The position numbers were made by a program, and so were the translations under genes. From the NCBI GenBank assembly GCA_014490595.1, contig CP061031.1:1860001-1924000 (forward strand): a stretch of 64,000 bases of DNA, read 5' to 3'. The DNA comes from Corynebacterium wankanglinii. GTDB taxonomy: Bacteria > Actinomycetota > Actinomycetes > Mycobacteriales > Mycobacteriaceae. Below the pieces are notes generated by a model. It ran no database searches. It saw only the letters and a program-made list of their open reading frames with translations, and was not told where the DNA came from. Below, piece by piece: positions 1 to 11,308 of this stretch. Within the stretch, counting starts at the first letter, position 1, and each line of letters opens with the position of its first letter.

Positions 1-1799
1 ACGCAGACGCCATCAAAAACGGCTACGTCAACAGCGCCATCGACCTGACCAACGCCGCGCACCTGCTGTCCGGCCGCGTTGGCGTGATGGAATCAACCGC
101 TCCGTCGAGCATCTCCGACTCGATGGGGCTCAACGGTGTCACCGTGTTGATGCAGTTCCGCGACTCCGACGGCACGCTTTCCCCCGTCTACGCAGCCCAG
201 TCCCAGCCCCTTGCGAGGCAGGCCGCCGGCGCCTACGCCTTCGACCTGCGCATGCGCGACGCAAACGGCAACCTGGTCAAGGATAAAAAGGGCAACTACG
301 TCTCCTTCTACGATGCCAACGGTAAACCGCACCTATTCGACGCCTCCGGCGTGGGCAACGGCCAGCAGGCGTACCGCCTGTGGGTGGCGGAAAAAGACCT
401 GGTCAACCCGGAAACGGGCAACCAGTACGTCTACACCCGCCAATCCGGCGGCATCGTGCCCAACTCCTGGGTCGGCGTGGCGCCGGGCTCGGGCCAGTAC
501 CCGCGGACGCGTCCGGCATGTTCCAGCTTGTCGGCACCAACATCCAGCGCACCGGCATCTTCCTCACGGAGGTCGTGGATCCGGCAAACAGCTACATGTC
601 CGCGCCCAACGTCAAGGTTGACCCGCTGGGGCCGCTGAACAATCCGGCGACCACCCTGCAGGTGACCGACACCATCTCCGGCTTTGTGTGGATGGACACG
701 CTCAAAGGCGACCGCACGGTCGGCCCGCCAACCCGCAACATGGACGACGGCGACACCAACCTCGAGGGCTACAACGTCTTCGCTTCGGTGCTGACCCCCG
801 ACGCCCAAAAGCGCGTCGAGGCCATTGAAAAAGATTCCAAGATCACGCTGGCGCAGCGGGCGGGCGCTATCAAGGCCATGCTCGAGGAAATGCGGGCTGC
901 CGGCAAGGAACCGATCGCGGTGACCGTTACCGGAAAGACCGACAAAAACGGCCAGTACACCCTGCGCACCGGCTACAAGGAGCTCTCCGGCAACTCGCGC
1001 ATGTACATGTGGGTCACCGACCAGAACGGCCAGCAGGTCAACGCGTACTCACCATTTCCCACCCCGGTGTTCCAGGAGTACAACGACAACGCCGGCGAGT
1101 CTCCCCACCCCGCCGCGACCTTCGTGCCGGGCATGAACCCCTTCGCGGACAACTTCTACAACTTCGGCTTCGCGGTCGTGCCCTACGGGCCGGTGAAGTT
1201 GGACATTCCCAACTACGACCAGCTGCTGAACCCGTCGCCGCTGGACGGCACGGCGCAGCTCAACGTCACTGGCACGCTGCCGCCGGTGCCGGGCAACCGA
1301 ATCGTCTGGCGCAACGAAACCACCGGCAAGGTGGTCAAGGAGTGCCCGGTTTCCTCGCTCGCGGAGGCGAACGCCTGCACCTTCCCGGTCGCGTCCGACC
1401 CCACCGCCGCAGCCGGCACGGTCTACTCCGCAACACTTTACGGCGGCACCGGGGACCTCCTCGCCTCCGACTCCTTCCAGGTGGCCAATGGCCAAAACGC
1501 GGTGAGCCAGCCGGCCTACCCTGACAAGGAAACCTTCCCAGGCAAGGCCGTCACACTGAACCAGACGGACACGTCCGTTCCGGCGGGCACGGAGTTCACC
1601 TTCGGCACGCCTGTCGACGCCTCCGGTTCCCCCGTTTCCGACTGGACCACGCAAGCAGCTTCGGATGCGGGCACCGGCGGGTTCACCGCCGCCCCGCCCG
1701 CCGGCACCGCGCCCGGCGAGTACACGATCCCCGTGCAGGTGGTTTACCCGGACCGCTCGCAGGAGACGGTCTTTGCCAAAGTCACCGTCACGCCGCCCC

Positions 1800-4700
1800 A
1801 GCAGGCGGAGGAGTTCACCCCGCAGGGCCAAACCACCGAGGCCGCCGTGGGCACCTCTGTGCCGGAGGCGCGCTCGGCCATCGCCAACGTGGTGGACCTG
1901 CCGGCGGACGCGACCTACAGCTGGGAAACGCCGCCGTCCACCGACAAGGAGGGCGACTTCCCCGCGGTGGTGCTGGTGACCTACCCCGACGGCTCGGTGG
2001 ACCGGGTGCCAGTGACGGTGCGCATCACCCCGGCACCGGCGAAGCCGCTGAACCAGACCAACGAGCCCGCCGGGCGAGATCAGACGGTCAACCTGGGTGA
2101 TACGCCGATCGCGCGCGCCTCCATCGCCAACGCCGACGACATGCCTGCTGGCACCCATTTCACCTACGAAACTCCGGTGGACACCTCCACGTCCGGCGCG
2201 AAGCAAGCCGTTGTTCTGGTCACCTACCCCGACGACTCCGTGGACCGGGTAGAGGTGAAGGTGCACGTGCGCACGCAGGCGGAGCAGTTCGACCCGTCCG
2301 GGCAGCCGCAGACGGTGGACAATGGTGCTGAGGTGGACCCGAAGGCGTCGATAAGCAACGCAAGCGAACTGCCGGAGGGCACCACCTTCGAGTTCGAGAA
2401 CGCCCCGAATACCTCCACGCCGGGGACGAAGGACGCCGTTGTCGTTGTCACCTACCCTGACGGCACTCAGGATCGCGTCCAGGTGCAGGTCACGGTGACC
2501 CCGCAAAACGAGCAGTACGCGCCGCAACCGGCGGTGCAGGTGGTGGATCAGGGCACGACGCTCAACCCGGAGCTGTCCTTGGTTCCGAACCAGCAGCTTC
2601 CCGAAGGCACCCGCTTCGAGTGGGCCGCCACCCCGGACACCTCCTCGCCGGGGATGAAGGACGGCGTGGTGCGCGTGACGTACCCGGACGGCACCACCGA
2701 GGACATCAAGGTGCAGATGGAAGTGCGCACCCAGGCCGAGCAGTACGCGCCGGTGGCGAAAACGCAGACCGTCGACAACGGTGCCACGCCGAAGGCACAA
2801 GACTCCATCGCCGACACCGCATCGCTGCCGAAGGGCACCACGTTCGAATGGGAGGAAGCGCCCGACACCTCCTCGCCGGGGTCAAAGGACGCCGTCGTCG
2901 TGGTCACCTACCCCGACGGCTCCACCGAAAAGATCCCGGTGAGCGTGGTTGTGCGCACGCAGGCCGACGCGCTCACCCCCGAGAGCCAGGACCGCACCGT
3001 GGACAACGGCAGCACGTTGGACCCGAAGGACTCCATCACCAACGCCGGCGACCTGCCGGAGGGCACCAAGTTCGCCTTTGAGACGCAGCCTTCGACCGAC
3101 AAACCAGGCACGTACACCACCAACGTCATCATCACCTACCCCGACGGCAGCGTGGACACAGTGCCGGTGAAGGTCACAGTGAGCCCGCTTTCGGACACCA
3201 CTGACCCGCAGGGCGCCGACGCCACCGTCGACAACGGCAGCCACGTCACAGCAGAAGACCTGCTGGCCAACGAGGACACGCTGCCGGAAGGCACCACGCT
3301 CGCGCTGGAGAACCCGGTGGACACCTCGAAGCCGGGCAAGCAAGAGGTCACCGTTGTTGTCACCTACCCGGACGGCTCCACCGAGAAGGTCACCACAACC
3401 GTCACGGTGCGCGAGCAGGCGGACACCAACTCCCCCGCTGGCCAGGATATCGACGTGGTCGAAGGCGCCGCGGCGTACCCCGAGTCGGCGATCACCAACA
3501 TCGGCGCCCTGCCCGCCGGCACCACCTTCACCTGGGCCACCGAGCCGGACACCAGCGCAACCGGCACCCAGGACGCGGTCGTGCGCGTGACCTACCCGGA
3601 CGGCTCCACCAAGGACGTGCCGGTCAAGGTCAACGTCACGCCGAAGCCCGCCCAGCCGATGAACACGACCAACAACGCCACCGGCCAGGACATCACCGTC
3701 AAGGCCACCAGCGCGCTGGACGCCCGCAACGCCGTGGCGGACGCGGACTCGCTGCCGGCTGGCACGCACTTCGAGTTTGTCAACCCGCCGTCGACGGACA
3801 AGCCCGGCACGTTCGACAACGTCGAGGTGCGCGTGGTGTACCCGGACGACACGGTCGACACCATCACCGTGACGGTCACCGTCACCCAGCTTGCGGACGA
3901 CTACACTCCCGCCGCCGCGGAACAGACCGTGGACAACGGCGCCACCCCGGACGCCGCCGCATCCATCGGCAACCTTTCGGACCTGCCGGCCGGCACGAAG
4001 GTGGAATGGGACAGCGCGCCTGACACCTCCTCCCCCGACGACAAGACCGGCACCGTGAAGGTAACCTACCCCGACGGCTCCACCGACACCGTCGAGGTCA
4101 CCGTCACCGTGCGGCCGCAAGCCGACACCCTCACCCCGGCGCCGAAGGTGCAGACCGTCGGCTACGGCACGACCGGCTTGCGCCCGGAAGACTCCATCGC
4201 CAACGTCGACGAGCTGCCCGGCGCCACCTACGCCTTCAAGAACGAGCCGGACACCACCAATCCCGGCGTGCAGGAAGTCACCGTCACCGTGACCTACCCG
4301 GACGGCTCCTCCGAGGTGGTCACAACCCAGATCGTTGTGAGCCCGCTTGCGGACGCGCTCGAGCCGGCTGGCCAGCCGCAGACGGTGAATAGGGATGCTG
4401 CGGTGGACCCGAAGGCGTCGATAAGCAATGCAAATGACCTGCCCGAGGGCACCACCTTCACCTTCGAATCCCCCGTGGACACCGCGACCTCCGGTGCCAA
4501 GGACGCGGTGGTGCTGGTGACTTACCCGGACGGCTCCGTCGACCGTGTCAGCGTGCAGGTCAACGTACGCACCGACGAGCAGTACTACGCGCCCGCCGGC
4601 AGGACGCAGACCGTCAACATCGGCGACGACCCCGCGCCCGCCGCCTCCATTGTGCACCCGGAATCGCTGCCGGTGGGCACCAAGCTGACGTGGGAGAGCG

Positions 4701-7152
4701 CACCGGATACCTCGAGCGGCGGCGCGAAGGACGCCGTGGTGCGCGTGGAGTACCCCGACGGGACCAGCGAAACCGTGAGCGTGACCGTTAGCGTCCGCTC
4801 CAACAAGCAGCAGTACACCCCGCACGCGGGTCTGCAAACGGTGGACAAGGGCGCGCAGCCGCAGGCCGCCGACTCCGTGGATAACGCCGGCGAGCTGCCG
4901 GACGGCACCGAGCTCACCTGGGCGTCCACGCCCGACACCTCCTCGCCCGGGCAGAAGACCGGCGAGGTGCTGGTGACCTACCCCGACGGCACCTCGGAGA
5001 CCCTCCTGGTTGTGGTGCAGGTGCGTAACGACGCTGAGATGCACGATCCCACCACCGCCGACCAGGTGGTGAACCAGGGCCAGGCCGTCGACCCGCGCGC
5101 GTCGGTGTCCGGCGACCTGCCGGACGGCACGAACCTCACCTGGGAGCAGCCGGTGGACACCTCGACATCCGGCGTGAAGGACGCCGTTGTCGTGGTGACC
5201 TACCCGGACGGCTCCGTCGACCGTGTGCCGACGAAAGTCATCGTGCGCACCCACACCGACCAGCACGACGCTGCCGGCCAGGACATCACCGCTGTCGAGG
5301 GCATCGACGCGCCGCCGGCGCGCACCGCCATCGCCAACGTGGCGGAGCTGCCGACCGATGCCGTCTACACGTGGTCGGTCGCGCCGGATACCTCCGCAAC
5401 CGGCGATGTCCCCGCCGTGGTGCTGGTGACCTACCCGGACGGCACGGTGGACCGCGTCCCGGTCACCGTCCACGTCGTAGCGGCACCGAAGACCCCGATG
5501 AACGAGCAGCACACCCCGAGCGCTGGTGAGCAGACCGTCAACGTCGGCGACAGCGTCGTGCCGCGCGCTTCCGTGGGCAACGTGGGCGACCTGCCTGCCG
5601 GCACCTACTTCGAGTTCACCCAGCCGGTGGACACCTCCACCCCGGGCAATAAGGACGCCGAGGTGCTGGTGACCTACCCGGACGGCACGACCGACACTGT
5701 GAAGGTCACCGTTGCCGTGCGCTCCCAGGCCGACCAGTTCTCCCCGGAGGGCCAGCCGCAAAGCGCCAACCACGGGCAAGTGCCAGCGGCCACCAACTCG
5801 ATTGCCAACCCCTCCGAGCTGCCGGCCGGCACCACGGTGACCTGGAAGACCGAGCCGGACGTTACCGCCCCGGGCGACAAGGACGCCGAGGTGCTTGTGA
5901 CCTACCCCGACGGTTCCACTGAGACCGTGAAGGTGAAAGTCAGCGTCCGCGAGCAGTCCCAGCAGTTCAACCCGGCCGGTAAGGACCAGTCCGTGAAGGA
6001 GGGCGATGCCCCTGAGGCGTCCGCGTCTATTGCCAACCCGGAGCTGCTTCCCGAGGGCACCACGATTACTTGGGAGGACGCGCCGGACACCTCTACTCCG
6101 GGCGCAAAGCAGGCCACAGTGGTGGTGACCTACCCTGACGGCACCACGGACAAGGTCAACGTCCAAGTTGCCGTCGGTTCCATGGCCGACCAGCACGACC
6201 TGGTTGGAAAGGACCAGAGCGTCACCAGCGGCGATGTGCCGCAGGCCGGAAACTCCGTGGCGAATGTGGCCGACCTTCCCGCGGGGACCACATTCGGCTG
6301 GAAAACCGCCCCGGACACCTCTACCCCGGGCGCAAAGCAGGCCACAGTGGTGGTGACCTACCCGGACGGCTCCACGGACACCGTGGACGTCACCGTTGAC
6401 GTGGCGAGCCAGGCTGACACGCACGACCCGCAGAGCCAGGGTATCCAGGCCGTGGTGGACATTCCTGCGCCGAACGCCGCGGCCGCTATCGCCAACGCGT
6501 CCGACCTGCCGGCCGGCACCACCATCACCTGGGACAGCGAGCCCGACACCTCCACACCTGGCACCACTGCCGCGACTGTGGTGGTGACCTACCCGGACAA
6601 GACCGAGGACCGGGTGCCGGTGGAGGTCACCGTCATCGAGGCCCCCGCGACCCCGATGAACGAGTCCCACCAGCCAGACACCCGCCCGGTGTTTACGAAG
6701 CAGCTTGTCGACGCCCCTTCGGCCGCCACCGCCGTCGTCAACGCCGGCACCTTCCCGCCGGGCACCCACATCGAGTGGACCACCGAGCCGGACACCTCCG
6801 TGCCCGGCGAGCAGACAGCGTCGATCACCGTGACCTACCCGGACGGCACCAAGGACGTCGTGGAGACCACCCTGACCGTGGGTGAATCGCTGTCCACCAC
6901 GCACACCCCGTTCTGGAACCAGACCCACGCCCAGCCAGGTGCCAAGGTGACCCTGCCGCAGATCGGCGACCGCTCCTTGCCGGCCGGCACCACGTTCACC
7001 GTGGACAACCCGGCGTTTGTCATCGCCGACAACGGCACTGTGTACTTCACCATGCCGGCGGACGCGAAGCCCGGCGATGTGTTCACGACCACCGTGACCA
7101 TCCGCTACCCGGACGGCTCCTACGAGACGGAGGAGATCCGCGTCACGGCGGG
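1800..7152 (+). repeat. About 24 tandem Rib/alpha-like units (coding)
   Basis: Units of about 72-84 residues, most near 76, each carrying LPxGTxFxW, a PDTSxPGxKxAxVxVTYPDGS core and a V-rich strand ending in VTV. I counted 22 canonical units plus one divergent unit at each end. Units 1, 8, 16 and 21 have a longer linker of the (K/T/Q)P(L/M)N type, which marks a higher-order period. Parts of neighbouring units near 6085 and 6313 are almost identical in DNA, 228 bp apart. Confidence 0.88.
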
Positions 7153-7840
7153 GATGGCCTACAACCCGAGCTACGGCGATCCCGTCGCCGCGGCGCTCGG
7201 CGGCTCCGGCACCGCGCTGCTGACCTTCGATGTCGCTCCGGGTGTCTCCGAGGCGCACATCACCGCAACGCACGACCACAACGGGCTGTGGCAGATCTCC
7301 AACCCGGACGCCCGCGGCAACATCACCGCAGTGGGTCCGACGCTGGAGGCGCTGGCGAAGCTGTACACCGGCAAGGAGTCGGTCGCGGAGCTCGCATCGC
7401 TTTTCGATGCCTCCGCCGACGTCACCGTCACCTACCGCCCAGGCGTGCCCGCCGACGAGGACGTCACCGCCCGGTTTACCCTCGTCGCGGTTGACGGCAC
7501 GCCGATGGCGCAGGTCTCGGATTGGGACGGCGACGGCACGTCGAACGAGGAGGAGCTGGCGAAGGGCACCAACCCCTTCGACCCGGCGTCGGTGCCTGCG
7601 AGCGCCGCGCCGACGATCAACCCGATCACGGCAGGCGACCAGACGGTCAGCGGCACGGCCGCGCCTGATTCTGAGGTAGTGGTCACCTTCCCCGACAAGT
7701 CCACCGCGACCACGACGGCTGCCAAGGACGGCACGTGGACGGTCGACGCTCCTGAGCTGAAGGGCGGCGACGTTGTCGAGGCCGTCTCCGACGGCGGGGA
7801 CCCGGTGACCACAACGGTGCAAGACGGAGCAGCCGAGCCG

Positions 7841-8632
7841 GAGGCGCCGAATCACGGCTACCCCACCGATGCCACCGTCACCCCGGGCGGCACCACCACC
7901 ATCCCGGCACCGACGCTTCCCGAAGACGCCACCGTCGCCCCGAAGCCGAGCGTGCCCGACTGGGTCGAAGTCAAACCCGACGGCGAGATCGTGCTCACCC
8001 CGCCGGAAGACGTCACCCCGGGCACCTACCCGGTCGAAGTCGAGATCACCCAGCCGGACAAGGACCCGGAAACCGCCACCATCGAGGTGACAGTGACCGA
8101 GCCGGAGGCGCCGAATCACGGCTACCCCACCGATGCCACCGTCACCCCGGGCGGCACCACCACCATCCCGGCACCGACGCTTCCCGAAGACGCCACCGTC
8201 GCCCCGAAGCCGAGCGTGCCCGACTGGGTCGAAGTCAAACCCGACGGCGAGATCGTGCTCACCCCGCCGAACGACGTCACCCCGGGCACCTACCCGGTCG
8301 AGGTCGAGATCACCCAGCCGGACAAGGACCCGGAAACTGCCTCCATCGTGGTGACGGTGACCGAGCCGGAGGCGCCGAATCACGGCTACCCCACCGATGC
8401 CACCGTCACCCCGGGCGGCACCACCACTATCCCGGCGCCGACGCTTCCCGAAGACACCACTGTCGCCCCGAAGCCGAGCGTGCCCGACTGGGTCGAAGTC
8501 AAACCCGACGGCGAGATCGTGCTTACCCCGCCGGAAGACGTCACCCCGGGCACCTACCCGGTCGAGGTCGAGATCACCCAGCCGGACAAAGACCCGGAAA
8601 CTGCCTCCATCGAGGTGACAGTGACCGAGCCG
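7841..8632 (+). repeat. Three near-identical 264-bp tandem repeats (88 residues each)
   Basis: Copies begin with the codons for EAPNHGYPTDATV at 7841, 8105 and 8369, and the partial next start is at 8633, so the period is exactly 264 bp. The copies differ by only a few substitutions (for example EDVT against NDVT, DATV against DTTV). Such similarity points to recent expansion or ongoing homogenisation. The unit encodes a putative-Ig/Rib-like stalk domain just before the membrane anchor. Confidence 0.95.
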
Positions 8633-9058
8633 GAGGCGCCGGCGCCGTCTGTGTCCTCTTTTGGGTCCTCTTCGCTGACTGATGAAGAGCGCCAGCGCTG
8701 CATCGCCACCGGTGTCGGCTTCGGCGTGCCGCTGCTGGCGCTGATCCCGCTGGCGGTTGCCGCGCAGGTGCACCTGCCCTGGGTTGACCAGGTCTCGCAG
8801 CAGTTCAACGCAGCTGCGCGCGACTTCAACACTCAGTTGCAGCAGCAGGCCGGCGTGTTCAACCCCGAGTTGGCGCACCAGGTGGACAGCATCAACCGGC
8901 AGCTGGAGGCGTTCGGCCGCGACTACGGCACCGCCATCGGCGCTGTCGGCGCGGTTGCCGCTGTCGTGCTCATATCCGCCACGTTGTGGGAAAACTGCAC
9001 CCCCGGCTCCCAGCTGAGCACTGACTCGAGCAGTAAGTAGCGCTCGCTGAGCCCAAGT

Positions 9059-9088
9059 AGGCACCTGACCGGCCGGTCAGGTGCCTTT
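9059..9088. terminator. Bidirectional terminator between the adhesin and comEC
   Basis: A perfect 28-bp palindrome (arms AGGCACCTGACCGG / CCGGTCAGGTGCCT, 9059-9086) is followed by TTT on the plus strand. It lies 18 bp after the adhesin stop, and the comEC stop codon (9077-9079, minus strand) falls inside its right arm, so it serves both converging genes. Confidence 0.85.
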
Positions 9089-10654
9089 GCGGTTGGGAAA
9101 GATGACGGGGATGCCCTGGCGGGTGGCTACTGGACGTTTCTTCGGCGGGCCGCTTTCAAGCACGACCACAAGCTGCGCCCACTGCGGCACCGGCTCAGCC
9201 TCCTCGGCGGTGTCCACCACATGCGCGCGCAGCCCGGTGTAATCCACCGGTGCGGCGGGCTGATTCATCACGGCGGCAACGACCACGCATGCGGCCGCGG
9301 CGCACACTGTCGCCCGCGGGCGTCCGGCGAGGAACCCGGCGATGATCCAGCCGTAGGCCACCACAGCCGTCAACGGGGTTGCGCTCACCGTCGCGCTCGG
9401 CAACCCTGCCCCGATTTTGGCCACGGTGTGCACCCACCACGCCATCGGCTCCACGCACCACAGCACAGGCACCTCCAGACCGCCAGGTAGAAGCGACGCC
9501 ACTGCCGCGATGAGGCCGAGCACCGTCACCGGCCCCACCACGGGGGCCACCAGCACGTTGGCGCCGACAGCTACCAGCGAAACTTTCCCCGCCATCAGGG
9601 CCACGATCGGCATGGTGGCCACGTCCGCCGCCACTGCGACGACCAGCGCGCGCACGAGGATGTCCGGCCAGCCCGTCGCCGCCAATGCCCGGTAGAGCAG
9701 CGGAAATAAGGCTACGATGCCGGCAGTGGCCGCCACAGATAGTGCGAACCCGTAGTGCACCGCGAGATCCGAGTCCACGAGCACCAGCCCGATCACGGAC
9801 AAGCACAGCGCGTGAATCGGTTCCGCCTGCCTGGATGAAAGCACCGCCACCAGCCCCACCAGGCCGGACACCGAGGCACGCAGCACGCTCGGCTCCGGGC
9901 CGACCAACGCGGCGTAGACCAGGAGCGCCACTGCGGAGGCCGCGATCTTGCCGCGCAGCCCCGCCCCGGCCGCTGCCGCCGCAACCGCGGCGAAGGTGGA
10001 GACGATCGCGATATTGGCGCCAGAGACAGCAGACAGATGCGACAGGCCGGTATCGATGTACATCTGGTGCTCCGCGGCGGACTGCAGGTTGACGTCGCCG
10101 AGCACCATGCCCGGAATGAGCCCCTGCGACGCGGGGCCCACCTGCGCCTCCACCGCCGCGGCGAAGGTGGAGCGGACGTGGTGCGCGAACGCCGCCAACC
10201 CCTCGGGCGGGCCGATCACCTCGACCCGGCCATTGAGCACGAACGGGTTCACGCCGGGGCGGCCCGACTCCGCCACAACCCCACTGCCCACAACCTGCGC
10301 GCCGTTGACGGCACCGTCGGGCAGCTCTTCGACGAACACCGGCGTGACCGACGGCTGGCCCGGCACCCGTACCCGCACGAGGTACGCGCCGGACGACGTC
10401 TGCTTCGGTGCGCCGCTGACCGTTCCCGCGACCTCGGCGGCGGTGGAGCACAACCGCATCCGCACTGTCGCGGTCACTGCAGCCGCCACCCCAAGGCCCG
10501 CGGTGAGCACCGCCTGGCCGAGCTCGCGCCATATCAGACACCCAACCACGAACACGCCTGTGGCAGCGGCCGCCGCCCACGTCCCGAACAGGATGCAGCA
10601 CGCCGCCGCGGCCCACACTGCGAGCGCCGCCGGAACTAGCCGCAGCTCCGACAC
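9077..10654 (-). CDS. comEC: ComEC/Rec2-family DNA-uptake channel protein
   Basis: A polytopic membrane protein of 525 aa, inferred to form the inner-membrane channel for single-stranded DNA in natural transformation. Hydrophobic segments run through most of the protein, and the family 'competence' core is visible (GLSHLSAVSGANIAIV, about residues 205-220). The C-terminus is a short soluble tail without the metallo-beta-lactamase HxHxDH motif found in longer ComEC proteins. The start is a GTG two bases after the comEA stop, with AGGTGGGG eight bases upstream, so translation is probably coupled to comEA. Whether the strain is naturally transformable cannot be judged, since no pilus or DprA genes are in the window. 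Confidence 0.9.
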   Translation of the reverse strand: MSELRLVPAALAVWAAAACCILFGTWAAAAATGVFVVGCLIWRELGQAVLTAGLGVAAAVTATVRMRLCSTAAEVAGTVSGAPKQTSSGAYLVRVRVPGQPSVTPVFVEELPDGAVNGAQVVGSGVVAESGRPGVNPFVLNGRVEVIGPPEGLAAFAHHVRSTFAAAVEAQVGPASQGLIPGMVLGDVNLQSAAEHQMYIDTGLSHLSAVSGANIAIVSTFAAVAAAAAGAGLRGKIAASAVALLVYAALVGPEPSVLRASVSGLVGLVAVLSSRQAEPIHALCLSVIGLVLVDSDLAVHYGFALSVAATAGIVALFPLLYRALAATGWPDILVRALVVAVAADVATMPIVALMAGKVSLVAVGANVLVAPVVGPVTVLGLIAAVASLLPGGLEVPVLWCVEPMAWWVHTVAKIGAGLPSATVSATPLTAVVAYGWIIAGFLAGRPRATVCAAAACVVVAAVMNQPAAPVDYTGLRAHVVDTAEEAEPVPQWAQLVVVLESGPPKKRPVATRQGIPVIFPNRKGT

Positions 10655-10656
10655 GG

Positions 10657-11298
10657 CTACAGCCCCACCTGCGAACGCATTGCTTCAAACTTGGCGGGAC
10701 CGATGCCGCGCACGTCCATGAGCTGCTCCACCGACGTAAACGGGCCGTGAGCCTCCCTGTGGGCGACAATCGATGCCGCCGTCGCTTCCCCCACCCCTGG
10801 CAGCGAGGTGAGCTCCGCCGCAGTAGCCGAGTTCAGCGACACGGTTCCGGGCCTGCCGTCTGCGGGCGGGGGCACACCAGGCGGCGGGGCGGCACCGACG
10901 GCCTGGACGAGGATCTGCTGGCCGTCCACCAGCAACTGCGCCTGGTTGTGCGCCAGCAGGTCCGCATGCGGCAGTGGCTGGGCGACCTGGAGGGCGTCGG
11001 CGATGCGGGAGCCCTCGTTGAGCGTCATCAGCCCCGGGTTTGCCACCTCCCCCACAACGGCCACTACCACCACCCCGCGGACTTCAGTCGGTTCCGCTAC
11101 CTGCTCCCATTCGATCTGCTCGCCACCATCGCCGTCGCGGGTGAAACCCCACACCCCCACCGCAAGCAGCAGCGCTGCGACCACCACGGCGGCCGGCTTG
11201 ACCGGCACCGACACGCGCGGCGCGGGGTAGCGCACAGCCAGGAGGTCTTCTTCCCCGGTTGGCCTGGTGAGCTCCTGCAGGCGGTCAATGGCGTTCAT
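10657..11298 (-). CDS. comEA: ComEA-family helix-hairpin-helix DNA-binding protein
   Basis: About 213 aa from the ATG at 11298 (MNAIDRLQEL); an upstream in-frame start would run into degV. After a basic N-terminus there is one transmembrane helix (AAVVVAALLLAVGVWGF), an SLBB-like domain (VVVVAVVGEVANPGLM), a Pro-rich linker and a C-terminal HhH domain (VSLNSATAAELTSLPGVGEA... DVRGIGPAKFEAM). This is the usual architecture of the membrane-anchored DNA receptor that hands DNA to ComEC. It sits directly upstream of comEC with a 2-bp gap. Confidence 0.92.
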   Translation of the reverse strand: MNAIDRLQELTRPTGEEDLLAVRYPAPRVSVPVKPAAVVVAALLLAVGVWGFTRDGDGGEQIEWEQVAEPTEVRGVVVVAVVGEVANPGLMTLNEGSRIADALQVAQPLPHADLLAHNQAQLLVDGQQILVQAVGAAPPPGVPPPADGRPGTVSLNSATAAELTSLPGVGEATAASIVAHREAHGPFTSVEQLMDVRGIGPAKFEAMRSQVGL

Positions 11299-11308
11299 GC
11301 CACGGAAG

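Larger units (their letters stand above)
1..9040 (+). pseudogene. Giant Rib/'YPDG'-repeat surface adhesin, 5' end outside window, one frameshift
   Basis: The frame is open from base 3 (ADAIKNGYVNS...), so the start and signal peptide lie upstream of the window. It reads well to about base 500 and then continues one frame over to the stop at 9038-9040; one extra C in the run at 500-502 would restore the frame. Order of domains: an SdrD/Cna-B-like domain (GFVWMD..., about 680-1160), a divergent Ig-like part, about 24 Rib/alpha-like units ending in YPDGS-type motifs, a Ca-binding-like loop (DWDGDGTSNEEE, near 7519), a bacterial Ig-like domain, three 88-residue repeats, then two hydrophobic helices (about 8720-8770 and 8935-8985) flanking a helical stretch. 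There is no LPXTG, so anchoring is probably by the C-terminal helices, as in other corynebacterial Rib proteins. The inferred role is a cell-surface adhesin or stalk; the ligand is unknown. Confidence 0.85.

Noticed and set aside
1800..8632. CRISPR-like regular repeats
   Set aside because: The periodicity is coding (about 228-bp and 264-bp units in one frame) and the protein repeats are a known surface-protein type; there are no short direct repeats with unique spacers and no cas genes.
2882..9064. A reading frame of about 2060 codons on the minus strand under the adhesin
   Set aside because: It is antisense to the repeat array, has Arg/Gly/Val-rich composition typical of a GC-rich antisense frame, and contains no domain or start signal.
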